Source: Gallionella sp.
GTDB lineage: Bacteria; Pseudomonadota; Gammaproteobacteria; Burkholderiales; Gallionellaceae
Assembly (NCBI GenBank): GCA_030645535.1
Contig: JAUSNM010000089.1
Coordinates: 1 to 47,660, forward strand
Reading direction: 5' to 3'
Length of the DNA stretch: 47,660 nt
The position numbers and the translations under genes are program-made. The notes beneath the pieces were generated by a model, which was not told the DNA's origin, ran no database searches, and worked only from the letters and a program-made list of their open reading frames with translations. This document shows, in pieces, positions 9,562 through 19,846 of this stretch (positions are counted from its first letter, which is position 1; each line of letters starts with the position of its first letter).

Positions 9562-10067
9562 AATATCTGATTTCGATCCTGGTGCTGTTTGCGGCAGCGG
9601 TAGCGCTCGGCACACTGTTGCAAAATACCGCCTACGTGCTGCTGGTCTATCCACCGTATCGCATCGAGGTATCGCTGAAACTCTTTGTTGTCCTGTTTCT
9701 GCTGGTTTTTGGCTTCGGCTACTGGTTGATCCATTTGCTGTTGGCGACCACCCAGCTTCCTGCGGTCGTGCAGAAGATACGGCTTGATCGCGCCAAAAAC
9801 AATGCGCGCAAGCTGCTGGATGTGGCGTTGAGAGCCTTTTTTGAAGGGCGCTACGCCGAGGCGGAAAAGGCCGCAACAAGGGCCATCAAGCACGGGGAAA
9901 GCTCTGTCTTGTACGGAATTATCGCGGCGCGTGCGGCGCATGAACTTAAGGCATTTGAGCGACGCAATGCCTATCTGTCATCGGCCGAAAAACAGTCGCA
10001 GGGCGAATCCACGATGCGTATGCTGGTGGCTGCCAAAAACAAGTTTGATCAGGCAGATGAACGATAA
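9558..10067 (+). CDS. hemY: HemY-family membrane protein, short form
   Basis: 169 residues. Two membrane segments at about 3-22 and 41-66 are followed by a helical domain containing ARKLLDVALRAFFEGRYAEAEKAATRAI, characteristic of the proteobacterial HemY N-terminal domain (PF07219). Family members are usually near 400 residues with a C-terminal series of TPR helices. Here the frame stops after the first helical pairs, and a terminator follows 28 bases later, so the TPR half is absent rather than frameshifted nearby. It is either a lineage-specific short form or a deletion product. It is translationally coupled to hemX. The biochemical role of this HemY (not the Gram-positive oxidase of the same name) is unclear. 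Confidence 0.85.
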   Translation: MKYLISILVLFAAAVALGTLLQNTAYVLLVYPPYRIEVSLKLFVVLFLLVFGFGYWLIHLLLATTQLPAVVQKIRLDRAKNNARKLLDVALRAFFEGRYAEAEKAATRAIKHGESSVLYGIIAARAAHELKAFERRNAYLSSAEKQSQGESTMRMLVAAKNKFDQADER

Positions 10068-10095
10068 AGCGGACGATTTATAGCATCGAGATACT

Positions 10096-10123
10096 GCGGC
10101 CCGGTTGAAAACAACCGGGCCGC
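10096..10123. terminator. terminator between hemY and pgm
   Basis: A perfect 11-bp GC-rich stem (GCGGCCCGGTT at 10096-10106, partner 10113-10123) with loop GAAAAC lies between the convergent hemY and pgm stops. The T-tract is weak on the plus strand (TTGCTTACT). It can serve both directions. Confidence 0.7.
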
Positions 10124-10131
10124 TTGCTTAC

Positions 10132-12622
<2,491 letters not shown>

Positions 12623-12623
12623 A

Positions 12624-12668
12624 TAGTCATTGTGTTGTCATCTGTCGTTCATATTCAACTATTAGAAT
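12624..12668 (+). promoter_or_regulatory. putative Pho box and -10 element of phoU-ppx
   Basis: Three 11-bp direct repeats read TAGTCAT (12624), TTGTCAT (12635) and CGTTCAT (12646), each followed by four variable bases. This matches the CTGTCAT-N4 layout of PhoB sites. A TAGAAT hexamer at 12663-12668 begins 10 bases after the last repeat, the spacing usual for PhoB-activated promoters that lack a -35. phoU starts at 12703. The individual repeats are degenerate, so this is an inference. Confidence 0.45.
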
Positions 12669-12702
12669 ATACTGTTTACCATACATAAAATGAGGCCATG
12701 CC

Positions 12703-13407
12703 ATGATCAGCAGTGAACACACCTCCAAGCAATTCGACGTCGAGCTTGAGGCGATACGTGCCTACGTGTTGCAGATGGGGGGGCTGGTAGAAAGCCAGAT
12801 CAAGAGCGCTATCATCTCCCTGGTGGATGGTGATGTTGCGTTGATGAACCGCGTGATTGAGGATGATCATCGCGTCAATGCAATGGAAGTCAAGATAGAC
12901 GAAGCCTGCAGCCAGGTGATCGCGCGCCGCCAGCCGACGGCCAGCGATTTGCGCTTGGTGATGATGGTGGTCAAGACGATTACCGATCTCGAACGCATCG
13001 GTGATGAAGCCGAGAAAATCGCCCGTATGGCCAAGATGCTGTCGCAAAAACACGGGCTGGCCATTCCTCGTTATAACGAAGTCAAGCATGCTTCCGAGCT
13101 TGCCGTGGATATGCTGCGCAAGTCTCTGGATGCGTTTGCCCGTCTGGATGTTCAGATGGCGGCAGAAGTGGTGCGTCAGGACGATCAGGTGGACGAAGAG
13201 TTCCGTTCCATCATGCGCTACCTGATCACCTTCATGATGGAAGACCCGCGCACGATTTCCACGTCGCTGGAAATCCTGTTCGTGGCGAAGGCAATCGAGC
13301 GCATCGGGGATCATGCCAAGAATATCTCCGAATATGTCATCTACATGGTCAAGGGGCGCGATGTGCGTCATGTTTCCGTCGACGAAATCGAACGCGAAGT
13401 TCTGTGA
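12703..13407 (+). CDS. phoU: phosphate signalling protein PhoU
   Basis: 234 residues, GAGG 7 bases before the ATG. The all-helical protein is a tandem of two three-helix PhoU repeats (about 20-105 and 120-210), each with the metal-binding acidic pattern (ERIGDEAEKIA and ERIGDHAKNIS). PhoU restrains the Pst transporter-PhoR/PhoB phosphate signalling complex at the inner membrane. Unusually for PhoU there is no pst operon here; instead it is coupled to ppx through a GTGA overlap (13404-13407), linking phosphate sensing to polyphosphate turnover. Confidence 0.96.
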   Translation: MISSEHTSKQFDVELEAIRAYVLQMGGLVESQIKSAIISLVDGDVALMNRVIEDDHRVNAMEVKIDEACSQVIARRQPTASDLRLVMMVVKTITDLERIGDEAEKIARMAKMLSQKHGLAIPRYNEVKHASELAVDMLRKSLDAFARLDVQMAAEVVRQDDQVDEEFRSIMRYLITFMMEDPRTISTSLEILFVAKAIERIGDHAKNISEYVIYMVKGRDVRHVSVDEIEREVL

Positions 13408-14885
13408 CAACGGAACAACACCCGGTTCTTGCCGCCGTTGATTTAGGTTCCAACAGCTTCAGGCTCCAGGTGGCACGGGTCGAAGGCGAGCAGCTATACA
13501 TGCTGGACGGTTTGCGTGAGCCGGTACGTCTCGCCGCTGGCCTGACAGCGGATAATTATCTGGATGAGGCGGCCCAGCAGCGTGCGCTTGCTGCGCTTGC
13601 GCGATTTGCCGAACGTCTGCGCGACTTGCCGCCCGATGCGGTACGCGTGGTGGGTACCAACTCCTTGCGTGTGGCCGAAAATGCCGCAGAATTCATCGTC
13701 CAGGCTGAAAAGGTGTTGGGTTTTCCGATAGAGGTCATCGCGGGACGCGAAGAGGCTCGCCTGATTTATATGGGGGTGGCGCATGGTTTGCCCCGGTCGG
13801 ATGAGCAGTTGCTGGTGATTGACATCGGCGGCGGTTCTACCGAATTCATTATCGGTCACGGACTCAACCCCCACAAGCTGGAAAGCCTGTACATGGGCTG
13901 TATCAGTTTCAGCGATCGTTATTTTCCGGACGGGAAAATCACCAGGCATAATCTGGCGCAGGCAGAGTTAGCTGCTCGCTGTGAATTGCAAAGCATCGTC
14001 GCTGACTATAAAGGACAGTGGCAGAAGGCGATCGGTTCATCGGGTACAGCCAAGGCAATCGCCGAAATTCTGGAATTAAACGGTTTTAGCCGGAACGGTA
14101 TTACGCGCGACGGGCTCGATGCGTTGCGCGCTCATCTGCTCAAGGTGGGAGATGTGCAAAAGCTTAGTTTGCTGGGCTTGCGCCCGGATCGAGTGCCCGC
14201 CCTGGCCGGCGGCTTCGCCATCATGTACGCCGCATTTGATGAATTGGGCATAGACCAGATGCAAGTGGGCTTAAGTGCCCTGCGTGAAGGGGTGCTGTAT
14301 GATTTGTGGGGACGCTTCCACAACAACGACATGCGCGATGTGACTGTGCAGCATTTCATGCGCCGCTATCACGTTGATGTCAGGCAAGTGGCGCGGGTGG
14401 CGAAGCTGTCCCGCGCACTGGCGATGCAATTTTTTGCTAATAACGCTAGTGAGCCGGCATTGCAAATATTGGGCTGGGTTGCCAATCTGCATGGCGTTGG
14501 CATCCGGGTGGCGCACAGCGGTTATCACAAACACACCGCCTACATTCTCGCCAATGCCGATATGCCGGGTTTTTCGAAGAAGGAGCAAGCTCGCCTGAGT
14601 CTGCTGGCGCTGGCGCATCGCGGCAATTTGAAAAAGTTGCAAGGTTTGTTGACTGACTGGGAGGACTGCCTGCTGGCGATGAGCCTGCGCCTGGCGGCCT
14701 TGTTTTACCGCAATCGCAGCAATGTGCTCCTGCCTGAGATGACGGCGAGTTTTAATGGCACGAAGTATTGCCTTACGATGGATCATGAATGGCTGAAGCA
14801 AAACCCGCTGACGGAAGCAGCTTTGCAGGAAGAAGAGAAGCAGTGGAAGTCGCTCGGTGTTGTCATGCAGCTCATCAGAAAATAA
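13404..14885 (+). CDS. ppx: exopolyphosphatase (Ppx/GppA family)
   Basis: 493 residues with a GTG start inside the phoU stop. Phosphate loops of the ASKHA fold are visible: AAVDLGSNSFRLQVA at the N-terminus and VIDIGGGSTEFIIG near residue 140, with the catalytic Glu in AGREEARLIY between them. The C-terminal half is a helical HD-like region (RVAHSGYHKHTAYILANADMPGF) as in long Ppx enzymes. It releases phosphate from polyphosphate. GppA (pppGpp hydrolysis) activity cannot be excluded from sequence alone; coupling to phoU favours Ppx. Confidence 0.93.
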   Translation: MTTEQHPVLAAVDLGSNSFRLQVARVEGEQLYMLDGLREPVRLAAGLTADNYLDEAAQQRALAALARFAERLRDLPPDAVRVVGTNSLRVAENAAEFIVQAEKVLGFPIEVIAGREEARLIYMGVAHGLPRSDEQLLVIDIGGGSTEFIIGHGLNPHKLESLYMGCISFSDRYFPDGKITRHNLAQAELAARCELQSIVADYKGQWQKAIGSSGTAKAIAEILELNGFSRNGITRDGLDALRAHLLKVGDVQKLSLLGLRPDRVPALAGGFAIMYAAFDELGIDQMQVGLSALREGVLYDLWGRFHNNDMRDVTVQHFMRRYHVDVRQVARVAKLSRALAMQFFANNASEPALQILGWVANLHGVGIRVAHSGYHKHTAYILANADMPGFSKKEQARLSLLALAHRGNLKKLQGLLTDWEDCLLAMSLRLAALFYRNRSNVLLPEMTASFNGTKYCLTMDHEWLKQNPLTEAALQEEEKQWKSLGVVMQLIRK

Positions 14886-15029
14886 CTAACGGAGATGTCT
14901 GTTTTCTGCTTAACGGAAAAATAAGCCTGGCCTTATTGTCGTGATGTTCGCTGCCAGGCTGTATGGGTAATCGATCTGTTGATTACGCGATAATATAGGC
15001 AATAATCCGGCAGGCGTTTGAAATCAACC

Positions 15030-16316
15030 ATGAAAAAATTATTGCAGCGAGTTTTTGGCTACTCATCGGTCAGCTTGATATTGGCTTTTATGCTGAGCCA
15101 TGAGTCATCCCGGCTGGCAATAATCGGCAGTGCGTATGGCACTGAGAATCCTCCCCTCATTATTGCCCATGTTGCTCCCACCACCGGACGTTTTGCTTTG
15201 CATTCCGAAGCTGATCGCCGTGGCGCCGAGATGGCAATCGATGAGTTCAACGCGCGCGGCGGTGTTCTGGGCCGCGAAATCGTTCTCGTGTCGCGTAACC
15301 CCACCCTGGATAAAAGTCATGCGGCCCAGGTTGCCGAAGATCTGATAACCCGGAATAAAGTGGGATTTATGCTGGGTACCATCGATTCCGGGGTCGCCGC
15401 GAGCATGTCCGCCATCTGCCAAAAGCATGGTGTCATCTTTATCAACACCAATTCTTCATCGCCGACTGAGTCTGCCGAGAATGCACACCGCACGAAGTTC
15501 GTCTTCGATGCCAGTGCTGCCAACTTTAACCGCGCTCTGCTCAAATATGCTTTGTTGAATCGCAAATCCAAACGGGTCTTGCTGCTGACGGAGGATAATG
15601 CATGGGGTCATAGCAGTGCCGCCGCCTCACGGTCATACATTGCGGAGCAGGGCGGCACGGTCGTTGGTGAAGTCGTCGTGCCCGAAGCCCTTCCCGACCC
15701 CGCCGGAACACTCCGACAGGTCGCCACCATCACAGCCGACGTGGTAGCCCTCAATATCAGCGGTGACAATCAGATCAGACTTTTTGCCCAGATCGACCCT
15801 AAGACGCTCGATAAGCAATCGTGGGTCGTGGGTGAGGTGGATTGGGAGGAGCTCTATCCCGCGCCGGGAACGCCTCGCCCGCTGTACGGCATTACCTGGG
15901 CCTGGAATATTGACACTCCCGGAACAGCGGAATTTGTGGCCCGTTACCGGAAACGCTATGGCCACACCAGACTGGATTACCCGGGTGATGTGACACATGC
16001 CGCCTACTTTGCGACAAAAGCGCTGCTCACGGCAATAGAGCGTGCCGGCACCACGGACAACCATGCGGTGATACGGCAACTCGAAAGCATCAAGTGGACG
16101 GCAAAGGAATTCATGCAGCATTACGCAGCCTATATGGATCCGGTCAGCCACCACCTCCAACAAACCATCTACATCGCCACCTGGCGCCCGCGAGTCGATC
16201 ACCCCGAGAGCGGCCAGGTAATCCTGGGGCACGCCTCCCCCGAGCAGGTTCGCTACGAACAGGAGCGGACGACCCGACTTGAGTCTTTTGCCGACACCCC
16301 ACACTACGCGCCATGA
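15030..16316 (+). CDS. periplasmic amino-acid/urea-type substrate-binding protein
   Basis: 428 residues from the ATG at 15030; no clear ribosome site is visible, and a TTG at 15018 is possible. An N-terminal hydrophobic stretch (about residues 11-22) suggests export. The rest is a type I periplasmic-binding-protein fold (Peripla_BP_6; LivJ/UrtA/AmiC relatives): IIAHVAPTTGRFALHSEADRRGAEMAIDEFNARGG is split here as the usual ligand-pocket start, followed by GFMLGTIDSGVAASMSAIC and a C-terminal DYPGDVTHAAYFATKALLTAI. No ABC permease or ATPase gene is nearby. Its stop overlaps the start of the GGDEF-EAL gene (ATGA, 16313-16316), so it more likely delivers a ligand signal to that sensor than to a transporter. 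The ligand is unknown. Confidence 0.85.
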   Translation: MKKLLQRVFGYSSVSLILAFMLSHESSRLAIIGSAYGTENPPLIIAHVAPTTGRFALHSEADRRGAEMAIDEFNARGGVLGREIVLVSRNPTLDKSHAAQVAEDLITRNKVGFMLGTIDSGVAASMSAICQKHGVIFINTNSSSPTESAENAHRTKFVFDASAANFNRALLKYALLNRKSKRVLLLTEDNAWGHSSAAASRSYIAEQGGTVVGEVVVPEALPDPAGTLRQVATITADVVALNISGDNQIRLFAQIDPKTLDKQSWVVGEVDWEELYPAPGTPRPLYGITWAWNIDTPGTAEFVARYRKRYGHTRLDYPGDVTHAAYFATKALLTAIERAGTTDNHAVIRQLESIKWTAKEFMQHYAAYMDPVSHHLQQTIYIATWRPRVDHPESGQVILGHASPEQVRYEQERTTRLESFADTPHYAP

Positions 16317-18754
16317 AAATGTTCAGGTTGGGCCTTATTTCACGAATTGCGCTGCTGGTCGTCTGCGTAGAGGTCGCCGCCTTCAGTGCGCTCGGATGGT
16401 TTTACATTGACCGGTTCAGCAGCGCCATTGACGAGCGAACTTACTTACACATGCACCTTGTGGGTCGAATGATTGCCAATGACGAGTTGGCAATCAGCTC
16501 CATTTCAAACCAGTCGATCGTGAGCGATCTGGTCGGCGCACCCTACCTTAATGGCATGGTCATCGGCGGTAATGGGCGGATCATCGTCTCTACAAATCCC
16601 TCCTACCTGGGCCGCCTGGCCGGCAGCATTCCTGGCTTCGATGCCCGATGGATGAGCGACTCCGCTCCCGATGAAAAATTCATCACAGACAAGAACACCC
16701 TCACTGCCGTTATGCACATTCGTGGCGCCCTGGGCGGTTCACCAATGTATATCACAGTGATCACGATTAGTACGGAGGAGCTCAACGCCAAAAAGCGTTC
16801 CATCGCCCTGTGGGGACAACTCGGCTCGCTGTTATTTATCCTGCTCAGTTCTGCCGGTATCGTTCTTATTGCCCAACGCCTTATCACCCGACGTGTAAAC
16901 ATCTCGCTGAAGGTCCTGAAGGAAGTGGAGGAGGGGGCTCTCGATGTCCGAATTCCCATATCGTTCGATGATGAATTGGGGCAGCTTCAGCGGGGCATCA
17001 ACTCGATGACTGCAAAGGTTGGCTCGCTGCTGAATCAGCATCGCCGCAATGAAGAGGAAATCCGCGCCAAGAGCCAACTGCTTGACTCTATTATCGAGAA
17101 TATCCCCAACATGATCTTCCTGAAGCGCGCTTCCGATCTGCGTTTCGTGCTTTTCAACAAGGCCGGTGAAAAATTGCTGGGCCTCGACCGTCAGGATGTG
17201 CTCGGCAAGAACGATCACGACTTTTTTCCCAAGGAGCAGGCGGACCACTTCACCGCTGATGATCGCGAGGTGTTGCGCTCGTCGGCAGTGCTTGACATCC
17301 CTGAAGAAGCAATCGCCACGCAGGGCGGTGGTCAACACATCCTGCACACCCAAAAGTTGACACTGTTCGACAGCCGGGGCGATGCGGAATATATCCTCGG
17401 TATCTCTGAGGATATTACCGAACGCAAGAAGGCAGAACAAAGAATCAGTGAACTGGCCTTTTTTGACCAGCTTACAGGACTGCCCAACCGGGTACTCCTG
17501 CTGGATCGCCTGAGGCAGGCCATGACGACCAGCGCACGCAGCGGAAATTATGGTGCGCTGCTGTTCATCGATCTGGATAATTTCAAGACGCTCAACGACA
17601 CCCTCGGACATGATATGGGGGACTTGCTGCTGAAGCAGGTTGCTCAACGTCTGCATAAATGTGTTCGCGCAGAAGATACTGTGGCAAGAGTGGGCGGGGA
17701 TGAATTCCTGGTGATGCTGACAAGCCTGGGTGAGAATGAGAGAGAAGTCGCCAGTCAGGTCGAAGTTTTGGGCAGGAAAATTCTCACCGCACTCAATCAA
17801 ACTTACCAGCTCAACGAGGTGGTTTTTAACAGCACGCCGAGTATCGGCGCGGCCCTGTTCAGAGGCCATCAGGCTACGGTCGACGATCTGTTGAAGCAGG
17901 CAGATCTGGCCATGTATAAATCAAAGGATGCGGGGCGCAACACATTGCATTTCTTTAATTCGGAAATGGAGAGTGTCGTGATGGAACGCGCCGCGCTGGA
18001 AAAGGATCTGCGCGAGGCTATACAGGAGCAACAGTTCTTGCTCCACTATCAGGCGCAGGTGGTGGCCGGCGGTCAGACAACGGGCGCCGAAGTACTGTTG
18101 CGTTGGCAGCATCCCCGGCGCGGCATGGTGTCGCCTGCCGATTTCATACCCCTGGCTGAGGAAACCGGTTTGATTTTGCCACTGGGTCACTGGGTGCTGC
18201 ACACGGCCTGCACTCAACTGGCTGTATGGGCCACGCGGCCGGAGATGGAACACCTCACGGTTGCGGTGAATGTCAGCGCCCATCAGTTCCGTCAGGCCGA
18301 TTTCGTTGATCAGGTGCTGATGGTGATCAAGGACACGGGTGCGAACCCGTATCGACTGAAGTTGGAACTGACGGAGAGTATGCTGGTATCAAATATAGAA
18401 GATATTATTGAAAAGATGCATGCGTTAAAGGCCCGGGGTGTGGGCTTCTCGCTCGATGATTTTGGTACTGGCTATTCCTCGCTCTCCTATCTGAGGCGTT
18501 TGCCGCTGGATCAGCTAAAGATTGATCAGTCTTTTGTACGCGACGTACTCAGCGACCCGAATGATGCCACGATTGCCAAAACCATCGTAGCGCTGGCACA
18601 TAGCTTAGGTTTGGGTGTGATCGCAGAGGGTGTGGAAACGGCATCGCAACGGGACTTTCTGGCCGCTGCAGGTTGTCATGCCTATCAGGGCTATTTCTTC
18701 AGCCGACCGTTGCCGCTGGAAGGTTTTGAGAGGTTTGTGCAGGGAATTGTTTGA
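16313..18754 (+). CDS. membrane sensor with HAMP, PAS, GGDEF and EAL domains
   Basis: 813 residues. Order: membrane segment about 9-30; periplasmic sensor about 31-163; second membrane segment about 165-187; HAMP about 188-240; PAS about 255-375; GGDEF about 385-545; EAL about 560-810. The cyclase motif GGDEF is intact at 461-465, with an inhibitory RxxD site (RAED, 452-455) at the canonical five-residue distance. The phosphodiesterase signature is EVL (593-595) instead of EAL but keeps the metal-binding Glu; DDFGTGYSS (715-723) and KIDQSFV are intact. Both making and breaking c-di-GMP are therefore possible. It is co-translated with the upstream binding protein, which resembles the NspS-MbaA arrangement of Vibrio, where a periplasmic binding protein regulates a GGDEF-EAL partner. 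Confidence 0.93.
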   Translation: MKMFRLGLISRIALLVVCVEVAAFSALGWFYIDRFSSAIDERTYLHMHLVGRMIANDELAISSISNQSIVSDLVGAPYLNGMVIGGNGRIIVSTNPSYLGRLAGSIPGFDARWMSDSAPDEKFITDKNTLTAVMHIRGALGGSPMYITVITISTEELNAKKRSIALWGQLGSLLFILLSSAGIVLIAQRLITRRVNISLKVLKEVEEGALDVRIPISFDDELGQLQRGINSMTAKVGSLLNQHRRNEEEIRAKSQLLDSIIENIPNMIFLKRASDLRFVLFNKAGEKLLGLDRQDVLGKNDHDFFPKEQADHFTADDREVLRSSAVLDIPEEAIATQGGGQHILHTQKLTLFDSRGDAEYILGISEDITERKKAEQRISELAFFDQLTGLPNRVLLLDRLRQAMTTSARSGNYGALLFIDLDNFKTLNDTLGHDMGDLLLKQVAQRLHKCVRAEDTVARVGGDEFLVMLTSLGENEREVASQVEVLGRKILTALNQTYQLNEVVFNSTPSIGAALFRGHQATVDDLLKQADLAMYKSKDAGRNTLHFFNSEMESVVMERAALEKDLREAIQEQQFLLHYQAQVVAGGQTTGAEVLLRWQHPRRGMVSPADFIPLAEETGLILPLGHWVLHTACTQLAVWATRPEMEHLTVAVNVSAHQFRQADFVDQVLMVIKDTGANPYRLKLELTESMLVSNIEDIIEKMHALKARGVGFSLDDFGTGYSSLSYLRRLPLDQLKIDQSFVRDVLSDPNDATIAKTIVALAHSLGLGVIAEGVETASQRDFLAAAGCHAYQGYFFSRPLPLEGFERFVQGIV

Positions 18755-18787
18755 TGCACGTCCTTAATGAAAGTAATTCTGCTCTTT

Positions 18788-18817
18788 TTGATGCAATAAC
18801 CATGATAATTTTAGAAT
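18788..18817 (+). promoter_or_regulatory. possible promoter of rnpB
   Basis: TTGATG (18788-18793) and TAGAAT (18812-18817) are separated by 18 bases, about 40 bases before the mature RNA end. A transcript from here would need 5' trimming, so a nearer promoter is also possible. Confidence 0.3.
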
Positions 18818-18856
18818 CTTCGAGGCTGCATCTTTTTCGGTGTTAAACTCCGCACC

Positions 18857-19201
18857 GAAGCTGGCTAGACAGTCGCCGCGCACGCAAGTGCGGGGAGGAA
18901 AGTCCGGGCTCCACAGAGCAGAATGCCGGTTAATGGCCGGACACCGTGAGGTGATGAACAGTGCCACAGAAAATAAACTGCCTAAGTTCCTTCGGGAAAC
19001 GGTGAGGGTGAAACGGCGGGGTAAGAGCCCACCGCGGACGTGGTAACACGGACGGCACGGTAAACTCCATTCGGAGCAAGATCAAATAGGCTGACTTTGG
19101 CGTTGCTCGCGTCGTCAGCGGGTAGATTGCTTGAGCGTAAGGTAACGAAACGCCTAGAGGAATGACTGTCCACGACAGAACCCGGCTTATCGGCCAGCTT
19201 C
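18857..19201 (+). ncRNA. rnpB: RNase P RNA (bacterial type A)
   Basis: About 345 bases closed by the terminal P1 pairing GAAGCTGG (18857-18864) with CCAGCTTC (19194-19201). Universally conserved elements appear in order: GAGGAAAGTCCGGGCTCC (P3/P4), ACAGTGCCACAGAAA, GGTAACACGGACGGC, GGTAAACTCCA, AGAGGAATGACTGTCC and ACAGAACCCGGCTTAT. It is the catalytic RNA that cuts the 5' leader of tRNA precursors, working with protein RnpA. Small open frames across this region are artefacts of the RNA. Confidence 0.97.
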
Positions 19202-19323
19202 ACCTATATTTCTCCTGTATTTCCTTTATTGGGTGCGTATTTTTCAAGGTTGCCGGTGCAGACCGGAAGCCTGGCGGGGTGCGGCCCCGCAACGTCTTTT
19301 TGCCGGGGGCAGCCCGGCGGCTG

Positions 19324-19355
19324 GTTACCTTTCTTGTCTTGTCAAGAAAGGTAAC
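19324..19355. repeat. perfect 13-bp stem-loop
   Basis: Arms 19324-19336 and 19343-19355 are exact complements around a 6-base loop (TCTTGT). No T-tract follows, so a simple terminator for rnpB is doubtful; it looks like part of a dispersed intergenic element. Confidence 0.6.
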
Positions 19356-19399
19356 TGAAAGAATACGCCCCCGGTTTGCCGCCCCTTTGGGGTGCCCTC

Positions 19400-19514
19400 G
19401 ATAGTCCGCAAACAAGCGGGGCTGCGCAACTCGCCCTGGCAGTGCGCACACATCGCGCCCTGCTGCGGATCTCAGACAGTGCTCGCCTTACACCACCGCT
19501 TGTTTGTGGCTATC
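19400..19514. repeat. 115-bp element with imperfect terminal inverted repeats
   Basis: The ends GATAGTCCGCAAACAAGCGG (19400-19419) and the inverse of 19496-19514 (GATAGCCACAAACAAGCGG) agree over nearly their full length; 11 bases are perfect. The interior has no gene. It could be a miniature inverted-repeat element or a structured RNA remnant. Confidence 0.5.
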
Positions 19515-19846
19515 TTTGGCGGCGCACAGGGGATGGGGTGGTACGTACAGAGCACATTACAAAACAATTCGTGGTAGCGTCAACGCCCCATTGCGACAAT
19601 TCAATATCGTAGGCGCACCGCCCGAAAGCAGTCTCTCATGATATGCAGAAGACGAGACAAACCCGACCTTCAAGATGGAAGAAATGAGCGACTGCTTCAC
19701 GTCATAGAGCCGCCGTTCAATTTATAGGGAATTCGTAACCCTGACAGTCTCTAATTAACTGTGGATTCAACCGGTCGATGCAACAGATTGGCTGAATCCG
19801 CAACCCAAAGCAGTCATGGCAATTTTCCGACCTGAGTTGTTTCTCA

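Larger units (their letters stand above)
19202..19846. other. non-coding, repeat-rich region after rnpB
   Basis: No convincing gene. It holds a perfect 13-bp stem-loop (GTTACCTTTCTTG at 19324-19336, partner 19343-19355), a GC-rich stretch with small palindromes, and an inverted repeat with ends at 19400-19419 and 19496-19514. The last 300 bases are more AT-rich and featureless apart from a short imperfect palindrome-like segment near 19760-19800. Short open frames crossing it have no recognisable protein character. Confidence 0.6.

Noticed and set aside
16832..17869. 345-codon frame on the minus strand opposite the GGDEF-EAL gene
   Set aside because: Antisense shadow; Cys- and His-rich composition unlike a real protein of this size.
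18840..19203. Short open frames on both strands over rnpB
   Set aside because: They lie inside a well-supported RNA gene and have no protein features.
19755..19805. Segment resembling the end of an insertion sequence (GATTCAACCGGTCGATGCAA)
   Set aside because: It gave an impression of an IS30-like terminal repeat, but there is no transposase or partner end, and I cannot verify the match.
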